Positions 40,439-47,900 of a stretch of 64,000 nucleotides of DNA are shown here, piece by piece. The notes beneath the pieces are model-generated. The model was not told the origin of the DNA. It did no database searches and saw only the letters and a program-made list of their open reading frames with translations. The number at the start of each line of letters is the position of its first letter. Position 1 is the stretch's first letter. Source of the stretch: AC-56 sp963702195 (lineage in GTDB: Bacteria > Actinomycetota > Thermoleophilia > Solirubrobacterales > 70-9); assembly GCA_963702195.1 (NCBI GenBank), contig OY969725.1, forward strand, positions 1,736,001-1,800,000, read 5' to 3'. The position numbers and the translations under genes were made by a program.

Positions 40439-41238
40439 GCCATTCGTTCCTGGATCGGGGACGGGGCAGGCGAGGCACGGCCGGTGGCAAGGAGTAGGCC
40501 GTGCAGCAGCGTGATCGGCGACGGCGGGTCGCCCGGGATGTAGACGTCGACCGGCAGCACCTCGTCGACCCCTCCGAGCACGTCGGGGCCCGACCAGATC
40601 CCGCCGCTACAGGCGTCGGTGCCCGCGGCGACCACGATGCGTGGGTCGGGCATCGCCTCGTACGTGCGCCGCAGGTGCTCCTCCATCGAGGTCGTGACCG
40701 GGCCCGTCACCAGGAGGATGTCCGCGTGCCGTGGGGTGGCGGTGAAGAAGAAGCCGAGGCGCTGCATGTCGTAGTAGGGGTTCAGCAGTGCCGCGATCTC
40801 CTGCTCCACCGCACCGTCGGAGCCGGCGTCGACGTGGCGGATGTGAACGGAGCGACGAAACGGGCGCGGCAGGGTCCGAGGGGGTCGGCCGATTGCGCTC
40901 TCCTCCGCCCCTGCGCCGACGCTCGCCACCACCAGGTGCTGGCGATCGCCGCTCGCAAGCTCATATCGAGCCTCGAGCTCGACGGAGGTGTCGGGATCCA
41001 CCGACTCACAGAGGCCGCAGTTGATGCACCGCGCCGCGTCGAGGCGGAGGGTGGCGCCCTCGGCGCTCAGCGCGCCCGGAAGACAGGCGGACGCGATCGC
41101 TCGGGCACGATCGTCGTCGATCTCGGTGCCACGCAGGACCGCGCGGCCGCGAAACGCCGGCGGCGGCTGCTCGGCGCGGCGGGGATAGGCGCTCGTCAAC
41201 CGCCCCGAGCGAAGGCCTCTCAAGAGCCAGCCAATCAT
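40435..41238 (-). CDS. Ferredoxin-NuoB-like fusion (HyfH + HyfI type) lacking proximal Fe-S ligands
   Basis: 267 residues from ATG 41238 (ATGA overlap with the large subunit gene). The N-terminal half has one half-ferredoxin motif, CINCGLC (C71, C74, C77), without the fourth Cys-Pro, and only a single such motif where HyfH has two. The C-terminal half is NuoB/HyfI-like: VHIRHVDAGSDGAVEQEIAA, FFFTATPRHADILLVTGPVT, AGTDACSGGIW and PVDVYIPGDPPSPITLLHGL. In active homologues these read GSCNGCE, G-x-CA and PGCPP; here the four cysteine ligands are replaced (D/V, D, D), leaving only C210 off position. The fold is clear, but the [4Fe-4S] next to the active site is almost certainly absent. Confidence 0.88.
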   Translation of the reverse strand: MIGWLLRGLRSGRLTSAYPRRAEQPPPAFRGRAVLRGTEIDDDRARAIASACLPGALSAEGATLRLDAARCINCGLCESVDPDTSVELEARYELASGDRQHLVVASVGAGAEESAIGRPPRTLPRPFRRSVHIRHVDAGSDGAVEQEIAALLNPYYDMQRLGFFFTATPRHADILLVTGPVTTSMEEHLRRTYEAMPDPRIVVAAGTDACSGGIWSGPDVLGGVDEVLPVDVYIPGDPPSPITLLHGLLLATGRASPAPSPIQERMA

Positions 41239-42692
41239 CGATCGCATCCCGCCGGGGAGAGCCCCAGGCTGTGTTCGATGAATGCGAAGTCGGTCAGGAC
41301 CTGACCCTGGAAGAGTCGGTTGAAGATGCCGTAGTTGGCGAACGACGCCGCCCGGATTCCACAGAACGAGAGCCGGTTCGAATCGTCCGCTCGCAGGTAG
41401 TAGACGACCTCCCCGCGTGCCGACTCCGCGCACCCGACCGCCTCATCGCCACGAAGAACCCCGAGCTCCTGCCGAGCCTCGCCAGCTGGGAGGCGCGCCG
41501 CGAGCTCGCCGATCAGCCGCACCGAATCCTCGATCTCCTCGAAGCGGACCTCGAGCCGAGCCATTGCATCGCCGTCCCCCGCCGTTCGCGCAAGGAGGTC
41601 GAGATCCGAGTACGCGGCGTATGGCAGGTCACATCGCACGTCCAGCGCCACCCCGGATGCACGCGCGACCGGACCGACACAGCCGAAGTCGCGGGCGTCG
41701 GAGTGCGAGAGCGGCCCGGCGCCGATCAGGCGGTCGAGAAACGAGTCGGTGCCTCGAAGCAGCGCGAGGGCCGACCGGTAGTCCGAGTGCCAGTCATCGA
41801 GCTCGCGCCGGAGGCGATCCACCTGCTCAGCGACGAGGTCGATCGCAACGCCGCCGGGAACGATCGCCCCTCGCAGGTAGCGGTTGCCGGTAAGCCGGGC
41901 CGCGATCCTGTGCAGGCGCTCCTTGAGCGCGGCGAACTGTGCCTGGCCAACGGTGAGCGAGGCGTCCTCGCACTCGCGGACGACGACCTCGAGGTGGTTG
42001 TAAAGGCGCTCGAGCTCGCCGAGGAGCGAGCGCATGCCCAGCGCGCGCGCCGGCGCCTCGACCTCGGCCAGTGCCTCCAGCGCCTGGCAGAACGCGAGTG
42101 CGTGGGCGACGCTCGATGTTCCTGAGACGCGCTCCGCGACCAGTGCGGAGAGCGCGAGCGGAACTTCGCAGATTCGGCGCTCGGCCCCACGCCGCTTGAA
42201 GAACAGCCGCTGAGCGCAGTAGGCGACGTCCTCGCCGCTCGTCTGCACCAGGTACTCGACCGTCTCGAAGACGCCAGAGCGGACGGGGCCGTACGGGATC
42301 AGGAACACTCCGGCGCCACCCAGCCGTTGCCCGCCTCGATGCTCGAGGCCCCCCCGCTCCCCCAGACGCGGCGCCCCGTTGTCATGGCGAAGGAGAGGCT
42401 CGAGCCGCGGGTGCCCCACCGGCACGATGCCGTGGACGTCATGGATCTCGCGCTCATGCCAATGCGCCGCGGGGATCGCCGGCGTGAGCGAGGGAAACGG
42501 CTCCTCGTCGAGCAGCTCGGCACGCCGTGCATGGACGGCCCCGTCGGCGAACACGAGCGCCATCAGCTCTCCCCCACTCCCGGCCGGCACGTAGAAGAGC
42601 GTCATCAGCCGCCCGCCTCCATCGATGAGCTCGGATACCGCGGCGCCGAGCTGGCGTGGGTAACGACTCGTCTCGCTTCGAAGCTCGGTCAC
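41235..42692 (-). CDS. Group 4 hydrogenase-like large subunit (HyfG/HycE) without NiFe ligands
   Basis: 485 residues from GTG 42692 (GTGA overlap). The NuoC-like N-terminus (AHWHEREIHDVHGIVPVGHP, the 'ER...D..G' motif) is fused to a NuoD/HycE-like domain (IPYGPVRSGVFETVEYLVQT; RGAERRICEVPLALSALVAE; RVSGTSSVAHALAFCQALE; RGAIVPGGVAIDL; WHSDYRSALAL). In hydrogenases the L1 motif is R-I-C-G-x-C; here it is RVSGTS (188-193). The C-terminal L2 motif D-P-C-x2-C is replaced by DFAFIEHSLGLSPAGCDR. So all four NiFe cysteines are lost and there is no C-terminal protease site. The protein is a scaffold of the 'hydrogenase-related' type (Ehr, Rv0087-like). Confidence 0.9.
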   Translation of the reverse strand: MTELRSETSRYPRQLGAAVSELIDGGGRLMTLFYVPAGSGGELMALVFADGAVHARRAELLDEEPFPSLTPAIPAAHWHEREIHDVHGIVPVGHPRLEPLLRHDNGAPRLGERGGLEHRGGQRLGGAGVFLIPYGPVRSGVFETVEYLVQTSGEDVAYCAQRLFFKRRGAERRICEVPLALSALVAERVSGTSSVAHALAFCQALEALAEVEAPARALGMRSLLGELERLYNHLEVVVRECEDASLTVGQAQFAALKERLHRIAARLTGNRYLRGAIVPGGVAIDLVAEQVDRLRRELDDWHSDYRSALALLRGTDSFLDRLIGAGPLSHSDARDFGCVGPVARASGVALDVRCDLPYAAYSDLDLLARTAGDGDAMARLEVRFEEIEDSVRLIGELAARLPAGEARQELGVLRGDEAVGCAESARGEVVYYLRADDSNRLSFCGIRAASFANYGIFNRLFQGQVLTDFAFIEHSLGLSPAGCDR

Positions 42693-44158
42693 GTCTCGCT
42701 CCCGATGACCGACGCGGCGCTGTGGAGCAGGTTGTTGAGCGGATCCGGGACCCAGAGCCCAAGCATCAGGAGCAGGGCGAAGCTCGCGACCATCGCCGCC
42801 GTCATCAGCGGCTGCTGGGGGCGCGCCGCACGTTCGGAGGCCGGCTCCTTTGGCGCCGAGAGCACCATGCGGTGAAAGGTCCGGTAGAGACCGACGAAGG
42901 CGACATTGGCGATCACGATCAGGAGCCCGGCGAAGAAATACGAGGACCTCTCAAAGCCCCCGAGCACGATCAGGACCTCGCTGCGAAAGATCCCGAATGG
43001 AGGCATCCCCGCGATCGCGATCGCCGCGCAGAGGACCATGAAACCGGTGAACGGCGCCAGGGACATCACGCCGCGGACCTCGGAGACCGCTCGTGAGTCG
43101 AAGCGACTCAGCAGCTCACCGGCGCCGAAGAACGCAAGGCTCTTCCCGGCGGCGTGGACGAGCACGTGGAGGAAGGCGCCGTATGCCGCGATCGGCCCGC
43201 CGATCCCGATGCCGAGCGAGACGATTCCCATGTGCTCGATCGAGGAGTAGGCCAGGAGGCGCTTGTAGTTGGCCTGGCGCAGGGCGAAGAAGCCGGCAAG
43301 GAGCAACGAGAGCACTCCGAAGACGAGCAGCAGTGTGCGCACGTAGGTGGTACCCGCGGCACCCTCCGCGACCGCGCCGATGCGAAGCACCGCGTACAGG
43401 GCGGCCGCCAACAGCGCACCGGAGAGCATCGCGCTGATCGGGCTCGGCCCCTCCGAATGGGCGTCGGGGAGCCATGCGTGCATCGGCACCAGTCCGGCCT
43501 TGGTCCCGAAGCCGACGATCACCAACGCGAAGGCCGCCTGCGTCAGGGTCGCCGACATCGATCCGGCGACGGGCGCGAGGGTCGTGTAGCGAGGGACGAA
43601 GTCCTGGCCAAGCACCGGGACGGCGGCGACGTAGAGGAGCACGATCCCGAACAGGCCGACGGCGAGGCCCGCCGATCCGATCACGACGTACTTCCAGCCC
43701 GCCTCAAGCGAGGAGTCGTTTCCCTCGCTGGTCACGAGGAGCGCCGAGACCACGGTCGTCAACTCCACCGCCACCCAGAGCACCGGGAAGTCGTTCACGA
43801 GCGGGGTGACCAGAAGCGCGAGTCCGAAGAGGTTCAGCAGCGGCCAGTAGAGGCGGCGAAGGCGCACGTGACCGATGCCGGGTCGCAGATATCCAGCCGA
43901 GTACACGGCGACGACCGCGTAGACGAAGGCGACGCCGATCAGAAAGACGCCGCTCAGCCCGTCGACGTAGACGACGGAGCCAAGCGCCGTCTGTCCATGC
44001 TCGACGTCGAAGGCAAAGACGACGACCAGTGCCGACGCCAAGGATCCGATCGCGGCCACGATCGAGATCGCCGCGGAGACGGGCCTCTCCCCAGCGCGCC
44101 AGGTGACGAGAGCCGCCACGAGCGGGAGCACCACCGTGATCAGGACAGCGACGGCCAC
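42689..44158 (-). CDS. HyfF-type antiporter-like subunit (Rv0086-like)
   Basis: 489 residues from GTG 44158, 2 nt after the HyfE-like stop. Typical NuoN/HyfF helices: FGTKAGLVPMHAWLPDAHSE (TM7 Lys plus the PMHAWLP.AH.E motif), GPSPISAMLSGALLAAAL, LLAYSSIEHMGIVSLGIG, HVLVHAAGKSLAFFGAGELL (Lys) and AIAGMPPFGIFRSEVLIVLG. All residues associated with proton conduction are in place even though the redox subunits have lost their metal sites. GTGA overlap with the large subunit follows. About 14 helices. Confidence 0.92.
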   Translation of the reverse strand: MAVAVLITVVLPLVAALVTWRAGERPVSAAISIVAAIGSLASALVVVFAFDVEHGQTALGSVVYVDGLSGVFLIGVAFVYAVVAVYSAGYLRPGIGHVRLRRLYWPLLNLFGLALLVTPLVNDFPVLWVAVELTTVVSALLVTSEGNDSSLEAGWKYVVIGSAGLAVGLFGIVLLYVAAVPVLGQDFVPRYTTLAPVAGSMSATLTQAAFALVIVGFGTKAGLVPMHAWLPDAHSEGPSPISAMLSGALLAAALYAVLRIGAVAEGAAGTTYVRTLLLVFGVLSLLLAGFFALRQANYKRLLAYSSIEHMGIVSLGIGIGGPIAAYGAFLHVLVHAAGKSLAFFGAGELLSRFDSRAVSEVRGVMSLAPFTGFMVLCAAIAIAGMPPFGIFRSEVLIVLGGFERSSYFFAGLLIVIANVAFVGLYRTFHRMVLSAPKEPASERAARPQQPLMTAAMVASFALLLMLGLWVPDPLNNLLHSAASVIGSET

Positions 44159-44160
44159 GC

Positions 44161-44832
44161 CTAGCCCCGCAGCGTGTTCATGTCGATGACGCTCGTTCCA
44201 GCTGCCCGCGCGACGATCAGGCGGGCGAGGACCCCGTAGAAGAGAACCGCGGTCAGCACGTCGAAGAGGAGCAGGAACCCGATCGCGAACGGCAGCCCGG
44301 GCGCCAGCGTCACCGTCGCGAAGAAGACCCCGTTCTCCAGCACCAGCAGGCCGATGATCTGGCTGATCAGGTTCTGGCGCGTGATCATGAAGAAGAACCC
44401 CACCAACACCAGGGCGATCGGCATCCCCAGCACCGGACTCGGAAGCACGGTCCCGGCGGCGCCGAGCGCCGAGGCGGACCAGTAGGCAAAGCCGGAGAGC
44501 AGGGCCCCGAGGACGAGCGACATCGGCACCTGGATCACCAGCGGCACCTCGTGCTCGGAGACCTTGAATGTGATCTGGCGATTGATCCCGACCGGGACCA
44601 GGAAGGACTTGATTGCGAGCGTCAGGGCGCCGAGGACGATCAGGTCCGGCGAGCCTCGGTCGATCCCGACCAGGACGGCGAACGCGGCGGCGAACGCCGA
44701 CTGAATCGCGTAGACGCGGATCTGCTCGTGAACGAGCTTCGCTCCAAGCAGCGCAAGCGTCGCCAGGAGGGCCCCGATCGCGACCAGCGCGCCGAGGGCG
44801 TGAACGAGGTCGTAGTGCGGTGAGGGTGCCAT
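44161..44832 (-). CDS. HyfE-like membrane subunit (Rv0085-like)
   Basis: 223 residues. About six helices with the HyfE/MrpC-NuoK-like elements LIVLGALTLAIKSFLVPVGI, FFMITRQNLISQIIGLLVLE, NGVFFATVTLAPGLPFAIGF and LLLFDVLTAVLFYGVLARLI. The Glu in VLENGVFF (NuoK-type TM Glu) and the Lys in AIKSFLVP are conserved. It has 3 nt to the HyfC-like gene upstream and 2 nt to the HyfF-like gene downstream, so it is translated as part of one transcript. Confidence 0.88.
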   Translation of the reverse strand: MAPSPHYDLVHALGALVAIGALLATLALLGAKLVHEQIRVYAIQSAFAAAFAVLVGIDRGSPDLIVLGALTLAIKSFLVPVGINRQITFKVSEHEVPLVIQVPMSLVLGALLSGFAYWSASALGAAGTVLPSPVLGMPIALVLVGFFFMITRQNLISQIIGLLVLENGVFFATVTLAPGLPFAIGFLLLFDVLTAVLFYGVLARLIVARAAGTSVIDMNTLRG

Positions 44833-44835
44833 CGC

Positions 44836-45789
44836 TCAGCCGTTGGCGAGGTAGAAGACAAGGATCGCGAGCAGCGAGAGGACGAACCCGGCCCCCATGA
44901 AGTCGGGGATGCGGAAGAGGCGCAACTTGGCGACGATCGACTCGATGACGACGATCACGACACCCAGCCCGATCATCTTCGCCAACAGCACCACCATCGC
45001 CAACGCGATCGCGCCGGGTTCCTGAGTCGTCGCCAAGCCCCACGGCACCACGAGCACGTTGAGGAAGACGACGTAGAGCAGGTACTGCTTCATCGACGAC
45101 GCCCACTTGAAGAGCGCCATCGCGGGACCCGAGTGCTCGAACAGCCGCGCCTCGTCGATCATGCCGAACTCGAGCGTCGAGCCCTGGCTTTCGATCGGCA
45201 CCCGCCCGGTGTCGACGATCAGCATCAGGAAGAAGGCCGCCGCCGCCAGCAGGTGGCTGGGGCGAAAGTACTCCGACGCCGAGGTCGAGATCGTTGCGTT
45301 CAGCGCGTACGGAAGATCCGTGCCGGAGACGAGCGCCACCGTGAAGAAGACGAAGATCAGCGTCGGCTCGACCAGCGTCGCCACTGACTGCGTTCGACTC
45401 GAGCCGAGCGCTGAGTAAGGCGACCCGGAGTCAACACCGGCGAGTGCCGTCACGAATCCAGCAAGGCCGAAGAGAAGGGCTCCCGCCAAGATGTCCCCGG
45501 CCGTGGCGAGAGGCAGCGGAAAGTTGGTCAGGATCGGGATCAGGACAGCGATCGCGCAGTAGGAGGCGACAGCGATGACGGGAGCGATCTCGAAGAACGG
45601 CGAGGAGGTTTCCGGGTGAACCGTCTCCTTGCGAAAGAACTTCGCGATGTCGTAGTAGGGCTGAAGAACGGACGGGCCCTGCCGCGACTGAAGCTGGGCC
45701 TCGAGCTTGGCGATCACACCGCTGATCAAGGGCGCGAAGACGAGCATGCTCGCGACCTGACAGATCTGGATGGTCCACGGCGGCATCAT
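44836..45789 (-). CDS. HyfC-like membrane anchor subunit (NuoH family, Rv0084-like)
   Basis: 317 residues from ATG 45789; an upstream TTG at 45804 is possible but overlaps an inverted repeat. NuoH/HycD family features: FAPLISGVIAKLEAQLQSRQ and GPSVLQPYYDIAKFFRKETV (the R-x-GP ... D..K...KE signature of the first loop), SGSPYSALGSSRTQSVATLV, VDTGRVPIESQGSTLEFGMI (Glu-containing loop) and DEARLFEHSGPAMALFKWAS. This is the subunit that links the hydrophilic arm to the antiporter subunits. It is first in the operon. The gap to the divergent P-type ATPase holds nested inverted repeats. Confidence 0.92.
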   Translation of the reverse strand: MMPPWTIQICQVASMLVFAPLISGVIAKLEAQLQSRQGPSVLQPYYDIAKFFRKETVHPETSSPFFEIAPVIAVASYCAIAVLIPILTNFPLPLATAGDILAGALLFGLAGFVTALAGVDSGSPYSALGSSRTQSVATLVEPTLIFVFFTVALVSGTDLPYALNATISTSASEYFRPSHLLAAAAFFLMLIVDTGRVPIESQGSTLEFGMIDEARLFEHSGPAMALFKWASSMKQYLLYVVFLNVLVVPWGLATTQEPGAIALAMVVLLAKMIGLGVVIVVIESIVAKLRLFRIPDFMGAGFVLSLLAILVFYLANG

Positions 45790-45792
45790 CTG

Positions 45793-45867
45793 GCTAGTGC
45801 GCAACTCCTAGTCGACCATTCGGTGAGCTAGGAGCCATCAGCCCTCGCGGGGCGGTTCAGCACTAGC
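45793..45867. promoter_or_regulatory. Nested inverted repeats upstream of hydrogenase-4-like operon
   Basis: Outer arms GCTAGTGC (45793-45800) and GCACTAGC (45860-45867) are perfect complements. Inside, CTCCTAG (45805-45811) pairs with CTAGGAG (45828-45834). The left outer arm is 3 nt before the HyfC-like ATG. It could be operator DNA or an RNA structure in the leader. Confidence 0.5.
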
Positions 45868-45980
45868 GGCGGTGCCGCGGCGAACTCCATCGCCGCATCC
45901 AGCTGGGACGGCGAGGATGTTAGCCGACGATTTGCAGCGCGTCGTGGTGACTACGGAATCAAGCTTCCCGCCTTCGGTCC

Positions 45981-47879
45981 ATGATGCATGGCGAGATGTC
46001 CGACCAACGCTTCGGCACGCTGCGATCGACCGCGACGACGCTGGGAATCGGCGAACCCCTGTTTCTCGTCGGGCTCATCGTCGTCGCGCTCGGGGCGGGC
46101 GGACTCATGCACCTGTTCTCACAGGGCGACGCCGGGGACGCGGTGTGGGCCGCGGCGATCGTCCTCACCCTGGTCCCGCTCAGCTGGTCCGTCGGGAGGA
46201 GCCTCCTCCGTGGGGACGTCGGCGTCGATGCGATCGCGCTGGTGGCGATGGCGGGCGCGTTGGCTCTCGGCCAGTATCTCGCCGGGGCCGTGATCGCGTT
46301 GATGCTGAGCGGCGGCAATGCGCTCGAGGCCGCCGCCGGCCGCCGGGCACGGCGAGAGCTCAGCACGCTTCTCGAGCGCGCACCGCGGATCGCTCACCGG
46401 CGGCGTGGCGATCGAATCGAGGAGGTGTCGGTTGACCGTCTGGCGGTCGGGGACCGCGTACTGGTGCGCGCCGGCGAGGTGGTCCCGGTCGATGGAGCCG
46501 TACAGAGCGACCACGCCGTGCTCGACGAGTCCACGCTCACGGGCGAGCCCCTACCCGTTACCCGCACGCGAGGCGCGACCGTTGCCAGTGGGACCACGAA
46601 TGCCGGCGACGCATTCGACCTGCGCGCGACCAGAACGGCCGCTGACAGTGCCTACAGCGGCATCGTCCGCCTCGTCCGGGAGGCGGCGACCCAGCGCGCA
46701 CCGTTCGTGCGAATGGCCGATCGCTACGCGGCGCTCCTCCTGCCCGTCACGCTGGCGGTCGCTGGAATTGCATGGATCGCAAGCGGCGACCCCGTAACCG
46801 CGCTGGCGGTGCTGGTCGTCGCCACCCCCTGTCCCCTCATCCTCGCCGCCCCGATCGCCCTGATCTCGGGTGTGTCCCGAGCCGCCCGTGGTGGGGTGAT
46901 AGTCAAGGGGGCCGGGGTCATCGAGCAGCTTGGTCGCGCGCACACCGTCCTCTTCGACAAGACCGGCACGCTGACACAGGGGCGCCCCGAGATCGAGCGC
47001 GTGCGGGCGCTCAACGCCCTGCCCGCGGACGCGCTGTTGAGGCTTGCGGCCTCAGTTGACCAGCTCTCCGCGCATGTGCTGGCCGAGGCACTGGTCCATG
47101 GCGTCGAGTCGCGCGGAGTGGAGCTCCAGTTCCCGGAGGACGTGGTCGAGGAACCGGGCCAGGGCGTCGAAGGCATCGTGGACGGGCACCGTGTCGCCGT
47201 TGGAAGCCGGGAGTGGCTCGAGCGCCGCGGTTACTCCGGGACCAAAGTGCCAAGTGATGTGGCCAGCGAGGCTGAAGCCGGATGGGCTCGCGTCCTGATT
47301 GGGGTCGATGGAGCGCTCGCCGGCGTGGTCCTGATGGGTGACCGCGTGCGCGACGACGCAGCCCGGCTGACAGCTTCTCTGCGGGCGTCCGGCATCGAGC
47401 ACATCGCGCTGGTGACCGGCGACCGGCGGGACGTCGCCGAGGCCGTAGGCGAACGGGTCGGAGTCGACCGGGTCTACTCCGACGCCTCTCCCGCGGACAA
47501 GATCGAGGTCGTTCGGAGCGCTCGGGATCGTCCCGAGCTGCGGACCGTGGTCATGGTCGGAGACGGGGTGAACGATGCACCGGCCCTGGCACTCGCGGAC
47601 GTTGGGATCGCGATGGGAAGCGGAGGGGCAACCGTCTCATCCGAGACGGCCGATGCGGTCGTCGCGATTGACCGCGTGGACCGCGTCGCTGATGCGATCC
47701 AAATCGGCCGCCGCTCGCTCGCAATCGCGCGCCAGAGCGTGCTCGCGGGGATGGGACTCAGCTTCGTCGCGATGGGCTTCGCGGCCTTTGGTTACATCGC
47801 TCCCGTGGCCGGCGCATTACTGCAAGAAGGCATCGACGTCGCCGTGATCGTGAACGCGCTACGGGCGCTGCGCGGCTGA
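45981..47879 (+). CDS. P1B-type heavy-metal-transporting ATPase
   Basis: 632 residues. It lacks an N-terminal HMA metal-binding domain and begins with membrane helices (EPLFLVGLIVVALGAGGLMH). The actuator loop has DESTLTGEP; the membrane metal site has VVATPCPLILAAPIALISGV (TPCP); the phosphorylation site is LFDKTGTLTQG; the ATP site includes GDGVNDAPALALADVGIAMG. The C-terminus reads GALLQEGIDVAVIVNALRAL, typical of the small, MBD-less branch. The CPC ligands indicate a soft or transition metal such as Zn, Cd or Cu, but the specificity is not readable. ATG 45981 or 45984. No metalloregulator is adjacent; the neighbour is the divergent hydrogenase-4-like operon. Confidence 0.92.
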   Translation: MMHGEMSDQRFGTLRSTATTLGIGEPLFLVGLIVVALGAGGLMHLFSQGDAGDAVWAAAIVLTLVPLSWSVGRSLLRGDVGVDAIALVAMAGALALGQYLAGAVIALMLSGGNALEAAAGRRARRELSTLLERAPRIAHRRRGDRIEEVSVDRLAVGDRVLVRAGEVVPVDGAVQSDHAVLDESTLTGEPLPVTRTRGATVASGTTNAGDAFDLRATRTAADSAYSGIVRLVREAATQRAPFVRMADRYAALLLPVTLAVAGIAWIASGDPVTALAVLVVATPCPLILAAPIALISGVSRAARGGVIVKGAGVIEQLGRAHTVLFDKTGTLTQGRPEIERVRALNALPADALLRLAASVDQLSAHVLAEALVHGVESRGVELQFPEDVVEEPGQGVEGIVDGHRVAVGSREWLERRGYSGTKVPSDVASEAEAGWARVLIGVDGALAGVVLMGDRVRDDAARLTASLRASGIEHIALVTGDRRDVAEAVGERVGVDRVYSDASPADKIEVVRSARDRPELRTVVMVGDGVNDAPALALADVGIAMGSGGATVSSETADAVVAIDRVDRVADAIQIGRRSLAIARQSVLAGMGLSFVAMGFAAFGYIAPVAGALLQEGIDVAVIVNALRALRG

Positions 47880-47900
47880 AAGCAAACCTCGCTCCGGTAG

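Noticed and set aside
38432..45789. Functional [NiFe] hydrogenase operon
   Set aside because: The large subunit lacks both Cys pairs that bind Ni and Fe, no maturation genes (hypA-F) or C-terminal protease are present, and the small-subunit cluster ligands are missing too.
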